Assembly: GCA_025057795.1 (NCBI GenBank)
Contig: JANXEP010000004.1
Coordinates: 1 to 64,000 of the forward strand
DNA length: 64,000 nt
Direction: 5' to 3'
From: Candidatus Bathyarchaeota archaeon
Lineage (GTDB): Archaea > Thermoproteota > Bathyarchaeia > Bathyarchaeales > UBA233
This document shows, one piece after another, positions 45,086 through 54,810 of this stretch (position 1 is the stretch's first letter; every line of letters begins with the position of its first letter). Below the pieces are notes generated by a model, which did not search any database, was not told the DNA's origin, and saw only the letters and a list, made by a program, of their open reading frames with translations. The position numbers and the translations under genes are program-made.

Positions 45086-45157
45086 TTCGAATCCTCAAAC
45101 CACCATTTTAGCCCATACTTAATTAGGGTGTCAAAATAAAAAGGTAACGCATGTTGG

Positions 45158-46786
45158 CTATTTTCTCAATGCGCTGCGTTTAATTTTTCCAGTTTCAGTT
45201 TTGGGCAACTCAGCGACGAATTTAATTAGCCGAGGAGCCTTGTAAGGCGCTAAACTCGTCTTGACAAAGTTTCTTATCGCCTCTTCCAGTTCATCGCCGG
45301 GTTTAAAGTTCGGCTTCAAAACCACAAACGCCGCTACCACTTGGCCTCGTTCAGGGTCAGGCAGCCCAACCACTGCGGCTTCCGCAACGGCCGGATGCTT
45401 CGTTAGGGTTTCCTCAACCTCGTGGGGTGAAACCCTGTATGCCGCCGTCTTTATTATGTCGTCGCTTCTGCCCACATACCATAAAAAGCCGTCCCCGTCT
45501 CTGTAAACCACATCGCCCGTGTAATTCCATCCGCCCTTAACGGACTCAATTTGCTTTTCGGGTTTTCTCCAATATCTCGTTCCCGTGGGGCCTACCACAG
45601 CCAAATGGCCAGCCTCGTTTGGAGGCAGTTCCCTCCCATCTTCATCAACCACCCTTACATCGTAGCCTGGAACTGGTATGCCAAGGGAGCCGGGCTTGAC
45701 TTGGCCGAACCTAGCTGATATGAAGGCATGATGCATCTCCGTGCAGCCAATATGGTTTAAGACTTCGCAGCCGAAAAACTCCTTTATTTCATGGTAGAGG
45801 GAGGGGGGACAATGCTCCCCGCCGGTTACACAGACCCTGAGGGAGCTGAGGTCGTATTTTTCCCGCTCCTTCTTTTCCGCCACTATTGCCCTATAGGCGG
45901 TTGGAACGGCGCAGAAAACAGTTATCCTATGTTTTTCGATGAGCTCGAGCATGTAAGAGGGGTCGAACCGTTTATCTCCAGCAAGGGAGGAAGCCGCGCC
46001 GCAGTAAAAGGGGTCGGATATTAGCGCGTTATGCCCCAGGGAGAAAACTATGCTTGCAGGGCCGCCCCAAACGTCGCTTTCGTTGGACAGCATCACTTTA
46101 CGGGCGTAGCATTCGCCCACAGCTAAATAATCCCTATGCGTGTGTATGCAGCCCTTCGGCGGACCAGTTGTGCCTGAAGTATACTGTAAAAGGGCTATCT
46201 CGTCTGGGTCTACACGAACCGCTTCCAGTTTGGCGGAATCCTTAAACTTTTCCATTAAATCTTCAAAGTTCAGGTGGGGGAAGCCGGCTTCGCCGCTCGC
46301 AACAACTATTTGATTGACGGTTTTAAGCTCTTCCCTTGCTTTTTCAACTTCCTCAACCATCTGGGCGGTTGTTATGAGAACTTTAGCCTCGCAGTCAGCA
46401 GCTATGTAGGAAATCTCCTTAGCCCTCAAGAGGGGGTGGACTGGAACGCTTACAGCCCCAATTTTTTGAACCGCCAAGTGGCTTATTAGAAACTCTGGGA
46501 TGTTAGGCAACCTTAACATCACACGGTCGCCTATCCCAACGCCTAGGCTTTTTAGGGCGTGGCCGAAACTGTTAACCAGTTTTTGCAACTCGCCATATGT
46601 GATGCGTCTATCTTCATGCAGAACCGCAGTTTTCCCGCCTAAACCTTTCTCAACGTTTCTGTCAACCAAAAACTCCGCGACGTTAAGCTTGGCTGGCCAA
46701 AGCTTAGCTTCGGGAAAGTCAAATTTAAGTTTAGGCCAAGCCTCCCTCGGCGGGCCGTACCTATCCATTAAAGTCAAGATTAACAC
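45158..46786 (-). CDS. AMP-forming acyl-CoA synthetase
   Basis: 542 residues of the ANL superfamily. The phosphate-binding loop is LLQYTSGTTGPPKGCIHTH. The later motifs YTGDVVYRDGDGFLWYVGRSDD (hinge and ATP-ribose Asp) and LPKTETGKIKRSALR (catalytic Lys) are intact. It activates a carboxylic acid to its CoA thioester through an acyl-adenylate. Similarity in layout is to benzoate/medium-chain ligases rather than to acetyl-CoA synthetase, but the substrate cannot be fixed. No beta-oxidation or aromatic-degradation genes are adjacent. Confidence 0.88.
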   Translation of the reverse strand: MLILTLMDRYGPPREAWPKLKFDFPEAKLWPAKLNVAEFLVDRNVEKGLGGKTAVLHEDRRITYGELQKLVNSFGHALKSLGVGIGDRVMLRLPNIPEFLISHLAVQKIGAVSVPVHPLLRAKEISYIAADCEAKVLITTAQMVEEVEKAREELKTVNQIVVASGEAGFPHLNFEDLMEKFKDSAKLEAVRVDPDEIALLQYTSGTTGPPKGCIHTHRDYLAVGECYARKVMLSNESDVWGGPASIVFSLGHNALISDPFYCGAASSLAGDKRFDPSYMLELIEKHRITVFCAVPTAYRAIVAEKKEREKYDLSSLRVCVTGGEHCPPSLYHEIKEFFGCEVLNHIGCTEMHHAFISARFGQVKPGSLGIPVPGYDVRVVDEDGRELPPNEAGHLAVVGPTGTRYWRKPEKQIESVKGGWNYTGDVVYRDGDGFLWYVGRSDDIIKTAAYRVSPHEVEETLTKHPAVAEAAVVGLPDPERGQVVAAFVVLKPNFKPGDELEEAIRNFVKTSLAPYKAPRLIKFVAELPKTETGKIKRSALRK

Positions 46787-46864
46787 ACCTTTCAGCTAAA
46801 CTTTGAATGCTCCGCTTTTGGAATTAAAATTATCGGTTGTGATTACGTTTCCAATTTGGAAATT

Positions 46865-47923
46865 TTAGGCGTTCGCCTCACGCTTTAGAAAAGCCTTAAG
46901 CTTTTCAGCAAACGCTTCAGGCTCCTCGATGGCCTCGCCGTCCCAGAGGAGATACGGGACAGCCCAAGCGTCTGTGAAGTTCAGGAACTGTATGCCAACC
47001 CTGCTTATCATCGTGAGGTTTACGCTGAAATAGCCTAAATGCTCATCCAAGGGCCCAGAAGTGAGGATGAAGTTGAAACTCACGTAGCCTTGCTTATCGT
47101 AGAATTTAAGAATTTTCACTATACCCTCCGCCAGTCCAAGCCACTCCTGGTCTTCCAGCTCCAGAAGATTCGATTTTCCCTCCACTATGGCTTGAACCTC
47201 ATTTAAACCCCTTAGGGGAGCGAAGGGGACAAGCCAATCTACGCCATTAGATTCAAAAAGGTATCTTACGCCGCCCTTTTCCTCAGCTATCAAACTTTTC
47301 CAGTAGCTAACCCCACTTTTTTCATAGTAAGCCCTGCTTTTTTCAATAAGCAAATTCACCAAATAGAAGGGCCTGTCTCTGGCCAGTATCTGCATGTGTG
47401 GATGGAAAATGGAGGAACCCGCAGGCGTTAAATAGTTTAGGACAAAGACTGGAAAACGCACTGAAGGATCCGCCTCCCGCAATCTTTTAAGGTATTCAAC
47501 GCCGCCCTTAAAGCCGTCAAAAAGCATTTTTGGCGTGAAATCCCCAAGCCTCAAATGATGCTCGCTTGATAGGATGGCCAAGACGCTTTGCTCCGCATGG
47601 CCCAGAATGTTAGGAATTACGACAGCATCGCCTACGAAAATTCTTCCCTCCGGAATGAAGTTTTTGGGAAACATGGGTGTTTTTGATTTGACGCTTACGG
47701 GACAAAAGGGGCATGTTGCCCTCGTTTTTTCAACGATAGTGTTAAGGAGCGCCAAGTCTGAAGTTAAGAACTTGCCAACATAGTCCAGCATCCCCCGTAT
47801 CACTGTTGTGTTGCGGCCAGTCAGCGGATCTGTCCTATACTCAAAAGTTACGGCAGTCTCTTCAAAGTTTTTAAGAGGACTTAAAATTTTAGCTTGTTTA
47901 ACAGTTTTTTCAAAGTTTACCAA
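46865..47923 (-). CDS. Galactose-1-phosphate uridylyltransferase-like protein
   Basis: 352 residues of the GalT branch of the HIT superfamily. TCPFCPVSV (about residues 70-78) is the Zn-binding CxxC, and SSIFHPHMQIL (about 170-180) matches the HPHxQ active site, in which the central His forms the uridylyl intermediate in GalT. The substrate may be another nucleotidyl sugar or dinucleotide, since the sequence is far from classical GalT. No galactose genes are adjacent. It is 78 bases from the acyl-CoA ligase on the same strand. Confidence 0.75.
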   Translation of the reverse strand: MVNFEKTVKQAKILSPLKNFEETAVTFEYRTDPLTGRNTTVIRGMLDYVGKFLTSDLALLNTIVEKTRATCPFCPVSVKSKTPMFPKNFIPEGRIFVGDAVVIPNILGHAEQSVLAILSSEHHLRLGDFTPKMLFDGFKGGVEYLKRLREADPSVRFPVFVLNYLTPAGSSIFHPHMQILARDRPFYLVNLLIEKSRAYYEKSGVSYWKSLIAEEKGGVRYLFESNGVDWLVPFAPLRGLNEVQAIVEGKSNLLELEDQEWLGLAEGIVKILKFYDKQGYVSFNFILTSGPLDEHLGYFSVNLTMISRVGIQFLNFTDAWAVPYLLWDGEAIEEPEAFAEKLKAFLKREANA

Positions 47924-48041
47924 TTAAAGGAAACCCCCGTCATATATTTCGTCATATATTTAACTAAACTTCGGTGCTTTTCTCATATGACTGTTATGGT
48001 TTTTACACTTACCCCCAAACATAAAACTAAACCCACAAATG

Positions 48042-48115
48042 TGGACCGGGCGGGATTTGAACCCGCGACTTCCGCCGTGCGAGGGCGGCGTTCATACCAG
48101 CTGAACTACCGGCCC
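48042..48115 (-). tRNA. tRNA-Ala(CGC)
   Basis: Minus strand: acceptor GGGCCGG (48109-48115) pairs with CCGGTCC (48043-48049), including the G3-U70 wobble pair that is the alanine identity element. Anticodon stem CCGCC/GGCGG encloses C-T-C-G-C-A-C, anticodon CGC. T arm GCGGG-TTCAAAT-CCCGC. No intron and no encoded CCA. Its T and acceptor arms are identical over 28 bases to the tRNA-Ala(GGC) gene at 49.6 kb. Confidence 0.95.
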
Positions 48116-48271
48116 ATAGCCTCTTTTGAAAAGGGGCTTCACCGAGGAATTTAGAGCTTTCGGATGGTGAAACCAGTCCTGAAGGGGAGGAAGATCCTCT
48201 TCAAGCTACGCCGAAAGGGGAGAAGCTATCTTTAACCTCTTTACCGCGGGAAGCTTGCAGCCAGCGGCCGC

Positions 48272-48673
48272 TTAAGCTTTTTCAACTTTGAGCTTTTCGC
48301 CTTCTTCCACTTTTTCAAGAATTTTTGGGTCTTCTATGATCTTGCCTATCACATTCACTGGACTGTAGGGCTTTATTATGTTTGGGGATGGGCTTGAAAG
48401 GGTGGGCCCGAAGAAGAGGCATAGGGCTGGGCCTTCAGGCCAGTAGGCTACATCGCCATACTCCACTATGTCTTTGGCTTTTTCTAAGCCCACTTTGAAG
48501 GGCGCGGCGAAGTAGATTTCTTTCCCCCAAAACTCAGCCCGCGCCTCGAAGGGTAAAGCCTTCATAAGGGCTTCGGCGGTCTTCCTGTTTTCATTAAACC
48601 TTATCTCGCATGTTATTGTTATTCCAGATTCAAAAGTTATCTTTACCCTTTCTTTTCGCTCCACATCCTTCAC
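48272..48673 (-). CDS. Cyclophilin-like fold protein (COG2164)
   Basis: 133 residues. VKITFESGITITCEI, AEFWGKEIYFAAPF and DVAYWPEGPALCLFFGPT match the archaeal and bacterial cyclophilin-like family (DUF369/COG2164), a beta-barrel of unknown function without the proline-isomerase active residues. Length is slightly above the usual 120. It is the only gene between the two tRNA-Ala genes besides the GPN GTPase. Confidence 0.8.
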   Translation of the reverse strand: MKDVERKERVKITFESGITITCEIRFNENRKTAEALMKALPFEARAEFWGKEIYFAAPFKVGLEKAKDIVEYGDVAYWPEGPALCLFFGPTLSSPSPNIIKPYSPVNVIGKIIEDPKILEKVEEGEKLKVEKA

Positions 48674-48785
48674 CCCGGCCGTTCTCTTATCAAAGTTAAA
48701 GCATTCTCATAGGTTTTTCGATATCCCCTCTCGAAGGCGGTAACAGTTTTGGTAATGTTTGCTGGTAACAGTATGCTATAGGGTT

Positions 48786-49505
48786 TTATGTTAGATCGCC
48801 GCATGCGCATTTAACCTCATGAAGCATGTCTAGGAGGTCTCTGAAACCTTCTCTTGTCTTGGCTGAAACCATGGGTATGCGCTGGGCTGGAATTATCTTC
48901 TTCAGCATTTCCGATAATGGCACGTAAATGTCGGCAAGCACCCCGGCCCTTTTTAGGCTTCTCCTCTGAGAAGCGGGATTCATTAAAAAGCGTCTAATCC
49001 TTTCAGCTTCCCCGCTGCCGAGTAAGTCAGACTTGCTAACCAACGTGATCGTGTCTATTCCAAGCCTATACCTTACAGCCAGCGAATACATATATGCTGC
49101 TGGAAGATCTTTAAGGCCTATGGTCGCGTCGATGAGGAATAAGCCTACAAGCTCGTTAAATTTGCTTACGACTTTTGGCCCGGAAGGATGAAATGCGAAA
49201 ACCTCAAGCTGGCCCGGTGTGTCTATAAGGTTGAAGTCTGCCTGGAATATGGGAATCTTAACCCTTCCCAGCTTCTCCATAGCCCTGAGAAGGGCGCCGT
49301 TCGGCCCTAAACCCTCAGTGCGCATTATAGAATTCAGCGTAAATTTACTTCTTATATCAAAGTCGCATTCATAGGGTTGCGCTATGCATCCAGGATCCAG
49401 ATTCGTAAACTTTATAGTGTAGCCTTCCGCCTTCAAATATCTGCCGAACTCTGCGGTTAAAAGGCTTTTACCAGATCCCGCTGTTCCCAAAACTATTACA
49501 TTCAT
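48786..49505 (-). CDS. GPN-loop GTPase
   Basis: 239 residues from ATG at 49505, which has GGGTGA five bases upstream; GTG at 49514 is an alternative. Walker A is GTAGSGKS, the NLDPG segment follows, and GLGPNGALLRAMEKL holds the Gly-Pro-Asn loop that defines the family. DTPGQLE is Walker B/G3 and SKSDL is the G4-like base-recognition motif. Eukaryotic homologues help assemble RNA polymerase II; the archaeal single-copy protein forms homodimers of uncertain role. Confidence 0.9.
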   Translation of the reverse strand: MNVIVLGTAGSGKSLLTAEFGRYLKAEGYTIKFTNLDPGCIAQPYECDFDIRSKFTLNSIMRTEGLGPNGALLRAMEKLGRVKIPIFQADFNLIDTPGQLEVFAFHPSGPKVVSKFNELVGLFLIDATIGLKDLPAAYMYSLAVRYRLGIDTITLVSKSDLLGSGEAERIRRFLMNPASQRRSLKRAGVLADIYVPLSEMLKKIIPAQRIPMVSAKTREGFRDLLDMLHEVKCACGDLT

Positions 49506-49560
49506 TGAAATCACCCTTTAAGACGCTATTTGAAGCTTTCTGCCGAAACAATTTAAAGAG

Positions 49561-49635
49561 TGGACCGGGCGGGATTTGAACCCGCGACCTCAGCGATGCC
49601 AACGCTGCGATCATTCCAGACTGATCTACCGGCCC
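49561..49635 (-). tRNA. tRNA-Ala(GGC)
   Basis: Minus strand: acceptor GGGCCGG (49629-49635) pairs with CCGGTCC (49562-49568) with the G3-U70 alanine identity pair. Anticodon stem CAGCG/CGCTG encloses T-T-G-G-C-A-T, anticodon GGC. T arm GCGGG-TTCAAAT-CCCGC. No intron and no encoded CCA. Confidence 0.95.
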
Positions 49636-49728
49636 AAAATGTAAACGTGCAGAGACATTTATTAAGGGTTTTGCTGGCTGCGTTGGGTATTGACGTTGTT
49701 GGAGCTTTTGGGGTTTGTTTGCACGGAA

Positions 49729-49738
49729 TTTTTATATA
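49729..49738 (+). promoter_or_regulatory. TATA box for the ligand-gated channel gene
   Basis: ACGGAA followed by TTTTTATATA is a strong BRE/TATA pair. Transcription would begin near 49760, about 22 bases before the ATG at 49783, which supports that start over the upstream ATG at 49690. Confidence 0.6.
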
Positions 49739-49782
49739 TTTGGGCTGGTTATGATGGCAGAAGTTTGGACGGTGAGATTCAC

Positions 49783-50718
49783 ATGAGAATGAGGCGCTCA
49801 CTATTGTTGTTCGCTTTATTGTCAGCCTCCTTGCTCATGTTTGCCTTTGTGTCTAATGCGAAGGCTGAAGGTTCTCCGGCGGATTCTGCTGATGTTAAGG
49901 TTGGGGTTTGGCTGGTGAATGTAGAAAAAATAGACTTAGCCGCAAGCAGCTACCGTCTAGACTTCTATTTATGGTTCAAATTCAACCCTTCTGAAATAAG
50001 CCTGAAAGAGTTGAAGGAGTTTGAGTTTGTTAACGGTTTCCCCGCGAAATATGAGGTTGGAGTGGACGAGGAGCGGGGATATTTAGAGTACCGTGTTAGA
50101 GGCGACTTCATAAAAACCTTTGACTTTACAAGGTACCCATACGAAGCACATAAGCTTACCGTGGAGCTTGAACACAAAAACCTCAACGCCTCTTACATGA
50201 GATTTAGAGAAGACCCCACGTCAGGTATTGACAAGAATGTCAATGTTGCGGGTTGGGACATAGGAGATTTTGGGGTAGGCGTAACCGAGCACTCGTACGG
50301 CGACCAAGCTTTTTCCAGATTTGTTTTCAGCATAACCCTAAAGCGGCCGCCGCTGTCAGCCTTTGTTAAAAGTGTTCTGCCCGTGGCGGTTATAACAACC
50401 ATATCGCTTCTCGCCTTTTTCATTTCGCCTCAAAACTTCAGCCAAAGAATAGGCTTGGGTGTTACAACCCTGATGTCTGCAACAGCCTTTCACCTATCAC
50501 TGCTGAGCGGCATACCCCCAGTGGGCTACTTAACTTTGGCGGACAGAATAATGCTCTCAGTATACGCAATTTTCCTCTACAACCTTTCCGCTTCCGTATA
50601 CATCATGAAGCTTGTAGACGCGAAAAAGACGGAGGAAGCTCAAAAATTCAACAAAAAAGCGTTGAAACTTTTGGCACCACTAATACTAGCCCTAATAATA
50701 ATTCAGCTGGTTGTGTGA
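49783..50718 (+). CDS. Pentameric ligand-gated ion channel homologue
   Basis: 311 residues from ATG at 49783 (GGTGA seven bases upstream). A signal peptide (residues 1-28, MRMRRSLLLF...SNAKA) is followed by an extracellular beta-sandwich (about 35-190) with FYLWFKFNP and FDFTRYPYEAHKLTVELE, the latter corresponding to the Cys-loop region but without the two cysteines, as in bacterial channels such as GLIC. Four membrane helices follow: M1 about 194-214, M2 about 221-242 (QRIGLGVTTLMSATAFHLSL, pore-lining), M3 about 252-275, M4 about 294-311. No large M3-M4 loop is present. The ligand is unknown. Confidence 0.85.
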   Translation: MRMRRSLLLFALLSASLLMFAFVSNAKAEGSPADSADVKVGVWLVNVEKIDLAASSYRLDFYLWFKFNPSEISLKELKEFEFVNGFPAKYEVGVDEERGYLEYRVRGDFIKTFDFTRYPYEAHKLTVELEHKNLNASYMRFREDPTSGIDKNVNVAGWDIGDFGVGVTEHSYGDQAFSRFVFSITLKRPPLSAFVKSVLPVAVITTISLLAFFISPQNFSQRIGLGVTTLMSATAFHLSLLSGIPPVGYLTLADRIMLSVYAIFLYNLSASVYIMKLVDAKKTEEAQKFNKKALKLLAPLILALIIIQLVV

Positions 50719-50740
50719 CACCGGGTAATTTTACAGATTG

Positions 50741-51583
50741 TTAAGCCATGCCGCCTAACAGTAATGATGCTACAGCCGCAATTGTAACTATTGTAAGGGT
50801 TTCAAGGAGGGTTATTTTCCAGTTTATGCGGGTTTTCCTAGAACGATAACGAACGAGGAATATGCCCACCACGGCGCCCACTATTCCTAAAGCTGTGAGG
50901 GTGTTAAAGGGTTCAGGGAGGATTAAATAAGCCGCAATGGGGAGGCTTCCCGCTAGGAAAGTTGTAGCGCCACAGATTAGGGCAGCATATATGTTGGCTC
51001 GGCTAACCTCCCTTTGAAGTACGACAAACAGGTTTTTCACTAGCATGAAAGATTTGTCTCTTTCTTTTCTGTCTGGGATGTCGCTTAAGCTGAAATTGAT
51101 TAACGTTTGAAGGGTTCTTATGTCAGCTAAGTCCTCGGTTATGCCGCCTAAGAGGAAACTTGAAAAGTTTGTCACGGCCACAGCGGTTAACGTTAGAAAG
51201 GCGGCGAAGACCGCTGTTTTGGCAGCTAGCCCGGCTACGAAAGCTGAAAGGACAACGACGAGTCCTGTTATGGAGCCGTCAACCAAGCCTGCTACAACCT
51301 CAATTATTGGATCTTTTTTCAAAAGTAGGCTTTCCCATTCCTTGCTTAACCTTAAACCTTGAGGAGTTAGCTGAACTGTGTCTCCCTCATATATAATTAA
51401 GCCCTCAGAAGCCATTTCCGTTAAGGCTTTTTCAAGGTCGCCCATTTCAACGCAGACGCGCCCAGCGCACACCTTGTCCAGCCGTTTTTTAAGCACTGTC
51501 TTCTGTACTTTCTCCTTCTTTTTCAAGTTTAACAAAGCAACTACTTTTATGACATCGGGCAATTCTTGGATTTCAAAGGACAC
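50741..51583 (-). CDS. Winged-helix domain fused to a VIT/CCC1-like transporter
   Basis: 280 residues. Residues 1-85 are a cytoplasmic winged helix (LEKALTEMASEGLIIYEGDTVQLTPQG). Residues about 92-280 have five hydrophobic segments with DPIIEVVAGLVDGSITGLVV and VTNFSSFLLGGITEDLA, which fit the VIT1/CCC1 Fe2+/Mn2+ transporter family. The metal-binding loop of plant VIT1 is reduced here. Metal efflux or storage is inferred from the family. It is convergent with the ligand-gated channel gene (22 bases apart). Confidence 0.75.
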   Translation of the reverse strand: MSFEIQELPDVIKVVALLNLKKKEKVQKTVLKKRLDKVCAGRVCVEMGDLEKALTEMASEGLIIYEGDTVQLTPQGLRLSKEWESLLLKKDPIIEVVAGLVDGSITGLVVVLSAFVAGLAAKTAVFAAFLTLTAVAVTNFSSFLLGGITEDLADIRTLQTLINFSLSDIPDRKERDKSFMLVKNLFVVLQREVSRANIYAALICGATTFLAGSLPIAAYLILPEPFNTLTALGIVGAVVGIFLVRYRSRKTRINWKITLLETLTIVTIAAVASLLLGGMA

Positions 51584-51767
51584 TTATGGAGGTCACCATT
51601 AGTGTTTAGAAATGCATCCGACAAGCTAATAACTTTTATGTCAACTTGGCGGGATAAATGTCACCAGTCATTCGCTTTTAGATCGCGTATACAGGCTCAT
51701 GTTGATCAAGCTTGCATATATTGGAATATACTGGTCCGCAGAGGAGCAAACTTATCATGATGGGATT

Positions 51768-52064
51768 TCATCTAACTGTTTTTGCCACTTCAACTAGTTT
51801 TTTTATAGCCTCTGCATTTTGTGCTTGGAGCACACGAGAGCGTCCAACCTCATAGATTCTGATAAGTCCGCTTTTTTCGAGAACTTTCACGTGGCGGTAA
51901 ACTGCGGCGTAATCTTTTTTCAAGATTTTTGCCACGGCTTTTATGTGTAGAGGTCTTTCACTTTCATTTACAAGCATGAGTATCTTGAACCTAACGGTGT
52001 TCCCGATTGCGCCAAATATGTTTGAAACTTTGCGAATCTCCTCTTCAGCTAGCATACTGCACAC
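51768..52064 (-). CDS. ArsR-family winged-helix regulator
   Basis: 98 residues. IFGAIGNTVRFKILMLVNES, LHIKAVAKILKKDYAAVYRHVKVLEKSGLI and a wing (YEVGRSRVLQAQ) give a complete ArsR-type winged helix. The metal-binding Cys motif of ArsR/SmtB is absent; one Cys is at the very start (MCSML). It probably acts as a dimeric DNA-binding repressor with an unidentified signal. The nitroreductase gene lies 72 bases upstream on the same strand. Confidence 0.87.
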   Translation of the reverse strand: MCSMLAEEEIRKVSNIFGAIGNTVRFKILMLVNESERPLHIKAVAKILKKDYAAVYRHVKVLEKSGLIRIYEVGRSRVLQAQNAEAIKKLVEVAKTVR

Positions 52065-52136
52065 AATATTATGTTATATAAGTGTTTGATTTATGATGTT
52101 TTCGCAAAACTTTCCATAGGCAGATCCCCGCGGCTA

Positions 52137-52700
52137 TTAACAAACGTTAACTTTTTGACCATATCTTTCAAAGTATACGAAGTCTCTAAGCTCCTTTCTG
52201 CGAGTAGCCTTAGGAGCCTCCATAGGATAACCTAAAGGCATCAGTTCTACAACGCTAACCCCGCTGGGGACGCTGAGGATTTCAGCCACCTTACCTGCGT
52301 CAAAGGCTCCCACATGAAGGGTTCCTAGTCCGAGGCTGTGGGCTGCGAGGGCAAGGTTTTGAAGGGCTAATGCCACGTCAAACATGAAGAAGTCACCCTT
52401 GTCGGTTACGGGTTTCCCGCCGAAAAAGCCTGAAACCCCAAGCTTTGCACACGCAACTATAACTATGGGAGCTTTTTTAACAGCGTCGACGGCTGGGTTC
52501 CAGGGAGTTAATGTCTCCGCCAGCCTCCGCTTAGTTTCCGAGTCCTTAACAATTATGAATTCCCAGCATTGAGTGTTAGCCCATGAAGGAGCCCATCTGG
52601 CAGCCTCTAAAACCGCCTCCAGCTTTTCCTTTTCCACGGGGTCTGGCTTAAACTTTCTTATGGATCTGCGCGATTTTATAGCTTCAATTACATCCATCAT
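52137..52700 (-). CDS. Nitroreductase-family flavoprotein
   Basis: 188 residues from ATG at 52700 with AAGGGTG upstream. AIKSRRSIRKFKPDPVEKEK is the FMN-phosphate-binding start of the family, and GLGTLHVGAFDAGKVAEIL and LGYPMEAPKATRRKEL the later conserved parts. It binds FMN as a dimer and reduces unknown substrates with NAD(P)H. It is not a BluB or FbiB fusion. It sits just upstream of the ArsR-type gene. Confidence 0.88.
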   Translation of the reverse strand: MMDVIEAIKSRRSIRKFKPDPVEKEKLEAVLEAARWAPSWANTQCWEFIIVKDSETKRRLAETLTPWNPAVDAVKKAPIVIVACAKLGVSGFFGGKPVTDKGDFFMFDVALALQNLALAAHSLGLGTLHVGAFDAGKVAEILSVPSGVSVVELMPLGYPMEAPKATRRKELRDFVYFERYGQKVNVC

Positions 52701-52836
52701 ATACACCCTTTTTCAGCTAATTTAGAGTATATGTAACGTTATTCTGGGTAAATAGCTGTTGCCTTGAGGTTGAAAGCAAAAATAAATATGAATTGGTGAG
52801 GTGAGATGATTTAGTTTTGAGGATTTCGTGGAAGCG

Positions 52837-53142
52837 TTATGCCTTATGCAGTTCGCGGAGTATTGAGACTTGATCGTTAATTGCTGGATTTGGAGTGTTT
52901 GATTTTATGGGGCGCTTTTGTATGTGCCTGTATCCACATTCACATTCAAAACCTATTATTTTTTTGCCGCGGCGTATTTCCTTCCACATTTTTGAGGGAC
53001 ACCTGGCGTTTTGTTTGTGGATTTTCCACAATATTTTTGCTTCGTCGTGTGTGAGTGGGGCGTAGTGTTTTGCTCCCACAAAATACCAGACGATGTAGAT
53101 TATTAAGCCAGCCCATATTATGGGCGCGATTATTTCTATCAT
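52837..53142 (-). CDS. Small membrane-anchored protein with Cys motif
   Basis: 101 residues. One N-terminal hydrophobic segment (about residues 3-25) is followed by a basic cytoplasmic tail containing RCPSKMW and FECECGYRH (about residues 47-72), which could make a small zinc ribbon. No family recognised. It is preceded by a TATA-like region within the 115-base gap to pyrI. Confidence 0.55.
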   Translation of the reverse strand: MIEIIAPIIWAGLIIYIVWYFVGAKHYAPLTHDEAKILWKIHKQNARCPSKMWKEIRRGKKIIGFECECGYRHIQKRPIKSNTPNPAINDQVSILRELHKA

Positions 53143-53257
53143 TTTCCCACCGTGTGTGTTTTTGTTCTACGTGTGTGTGCATATGTCAGTTATACGACAT
53201 ATATCTGTTGAATATGAAATCCTACGATATAAGCTTTATGGAAAGAAACTAAACATA

Positions 53258-53722
53258 CTAGAACTGCTTAAGCACGTCGCTCTTCTCCATAATGTAGCCG
53301 CAGTAGTGGCACTTAAGCAAAAGGGGTTCCTCGCTTTTCACGTAGAACTTAGCCTTAACAGGCTCGTTGCTGTTGCTCACACATGCGGGATTGGCGCACT
53401 TAATAATGTTCTCGATGACGTTTGGCAGTTTAACCCTCTGCTTTTCAACAACGTTATAGTCGCGAATTATATTTATAGTTGCATGAGGCGCCACCAGGGC
53501 GATTTTATGCACCTCTTGAGGTTCCAATTCCCTGCCTTCAATCTTAACTATATCCTTAACCTTAAACCTTTTACTCGGCACATTCACCGCGATAGTGATT
53601 ATGCGTTTTTCCTTTCCAGTTATGCCCAAAATCTTGACAACGTCGAGAGCGTGTCCGCCAGTAATATGATCTATAACAGTGCCATCCTTAATTTTAGAAA
53701 CGTAAAGCATGGTTTCACTCAT
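53258..53722 (-). CDS. pyrI: Aspartate carbamoyltransferase regulatory chain
   Basis: 154 residues from ATG at 53722 (MSETMLYVSKIKDG), preceded by GAGGA; the frame is open 12 codons further but without a better start. The allosteric nucleotide-binding domain (GTVIDHITGGHALDVVKILGI) is followed by the zinc domain with CANPACVSN and LKCHYCGY, the four Cys ligands. It binds ATP/CTP and controls PyrB, the first committed step of pyrimidine synthesis. Unlike the usual pyrBI operon, the gene is divergent from pyrB. Confidence 0.94.
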   Translation of the reverse strand: MSETMLYVSKIKDGTVIDHITGGHALDVVKILGITGKEKRIITIAVNVPSKRFKVKDIVKIEGRELEPQEVHKIALVAPHATINIIRDYNVVEKQRVKLPNVIENIIKCANPACVSNSNEPVKAKFYVKSEEPLLLKCHYCGYIMEKSDVLKQF

Positions 53723-53852
53723 TCTACGATTCCTCAAAAGGCTATTCCTCACCACCAAAAATAAAGGTTTTTACACAGAAACGGAAGGCTGCGTTGTCGG
53801 ATGAAATGTAACCATCAACCTGCATGATTGAAAAAAGTTATTTAGGAGTTAA

Positions 53853-54797
<945 letters not shown>

Positions 54798-54810
54798 GCT
54801 GCAAACTTTG

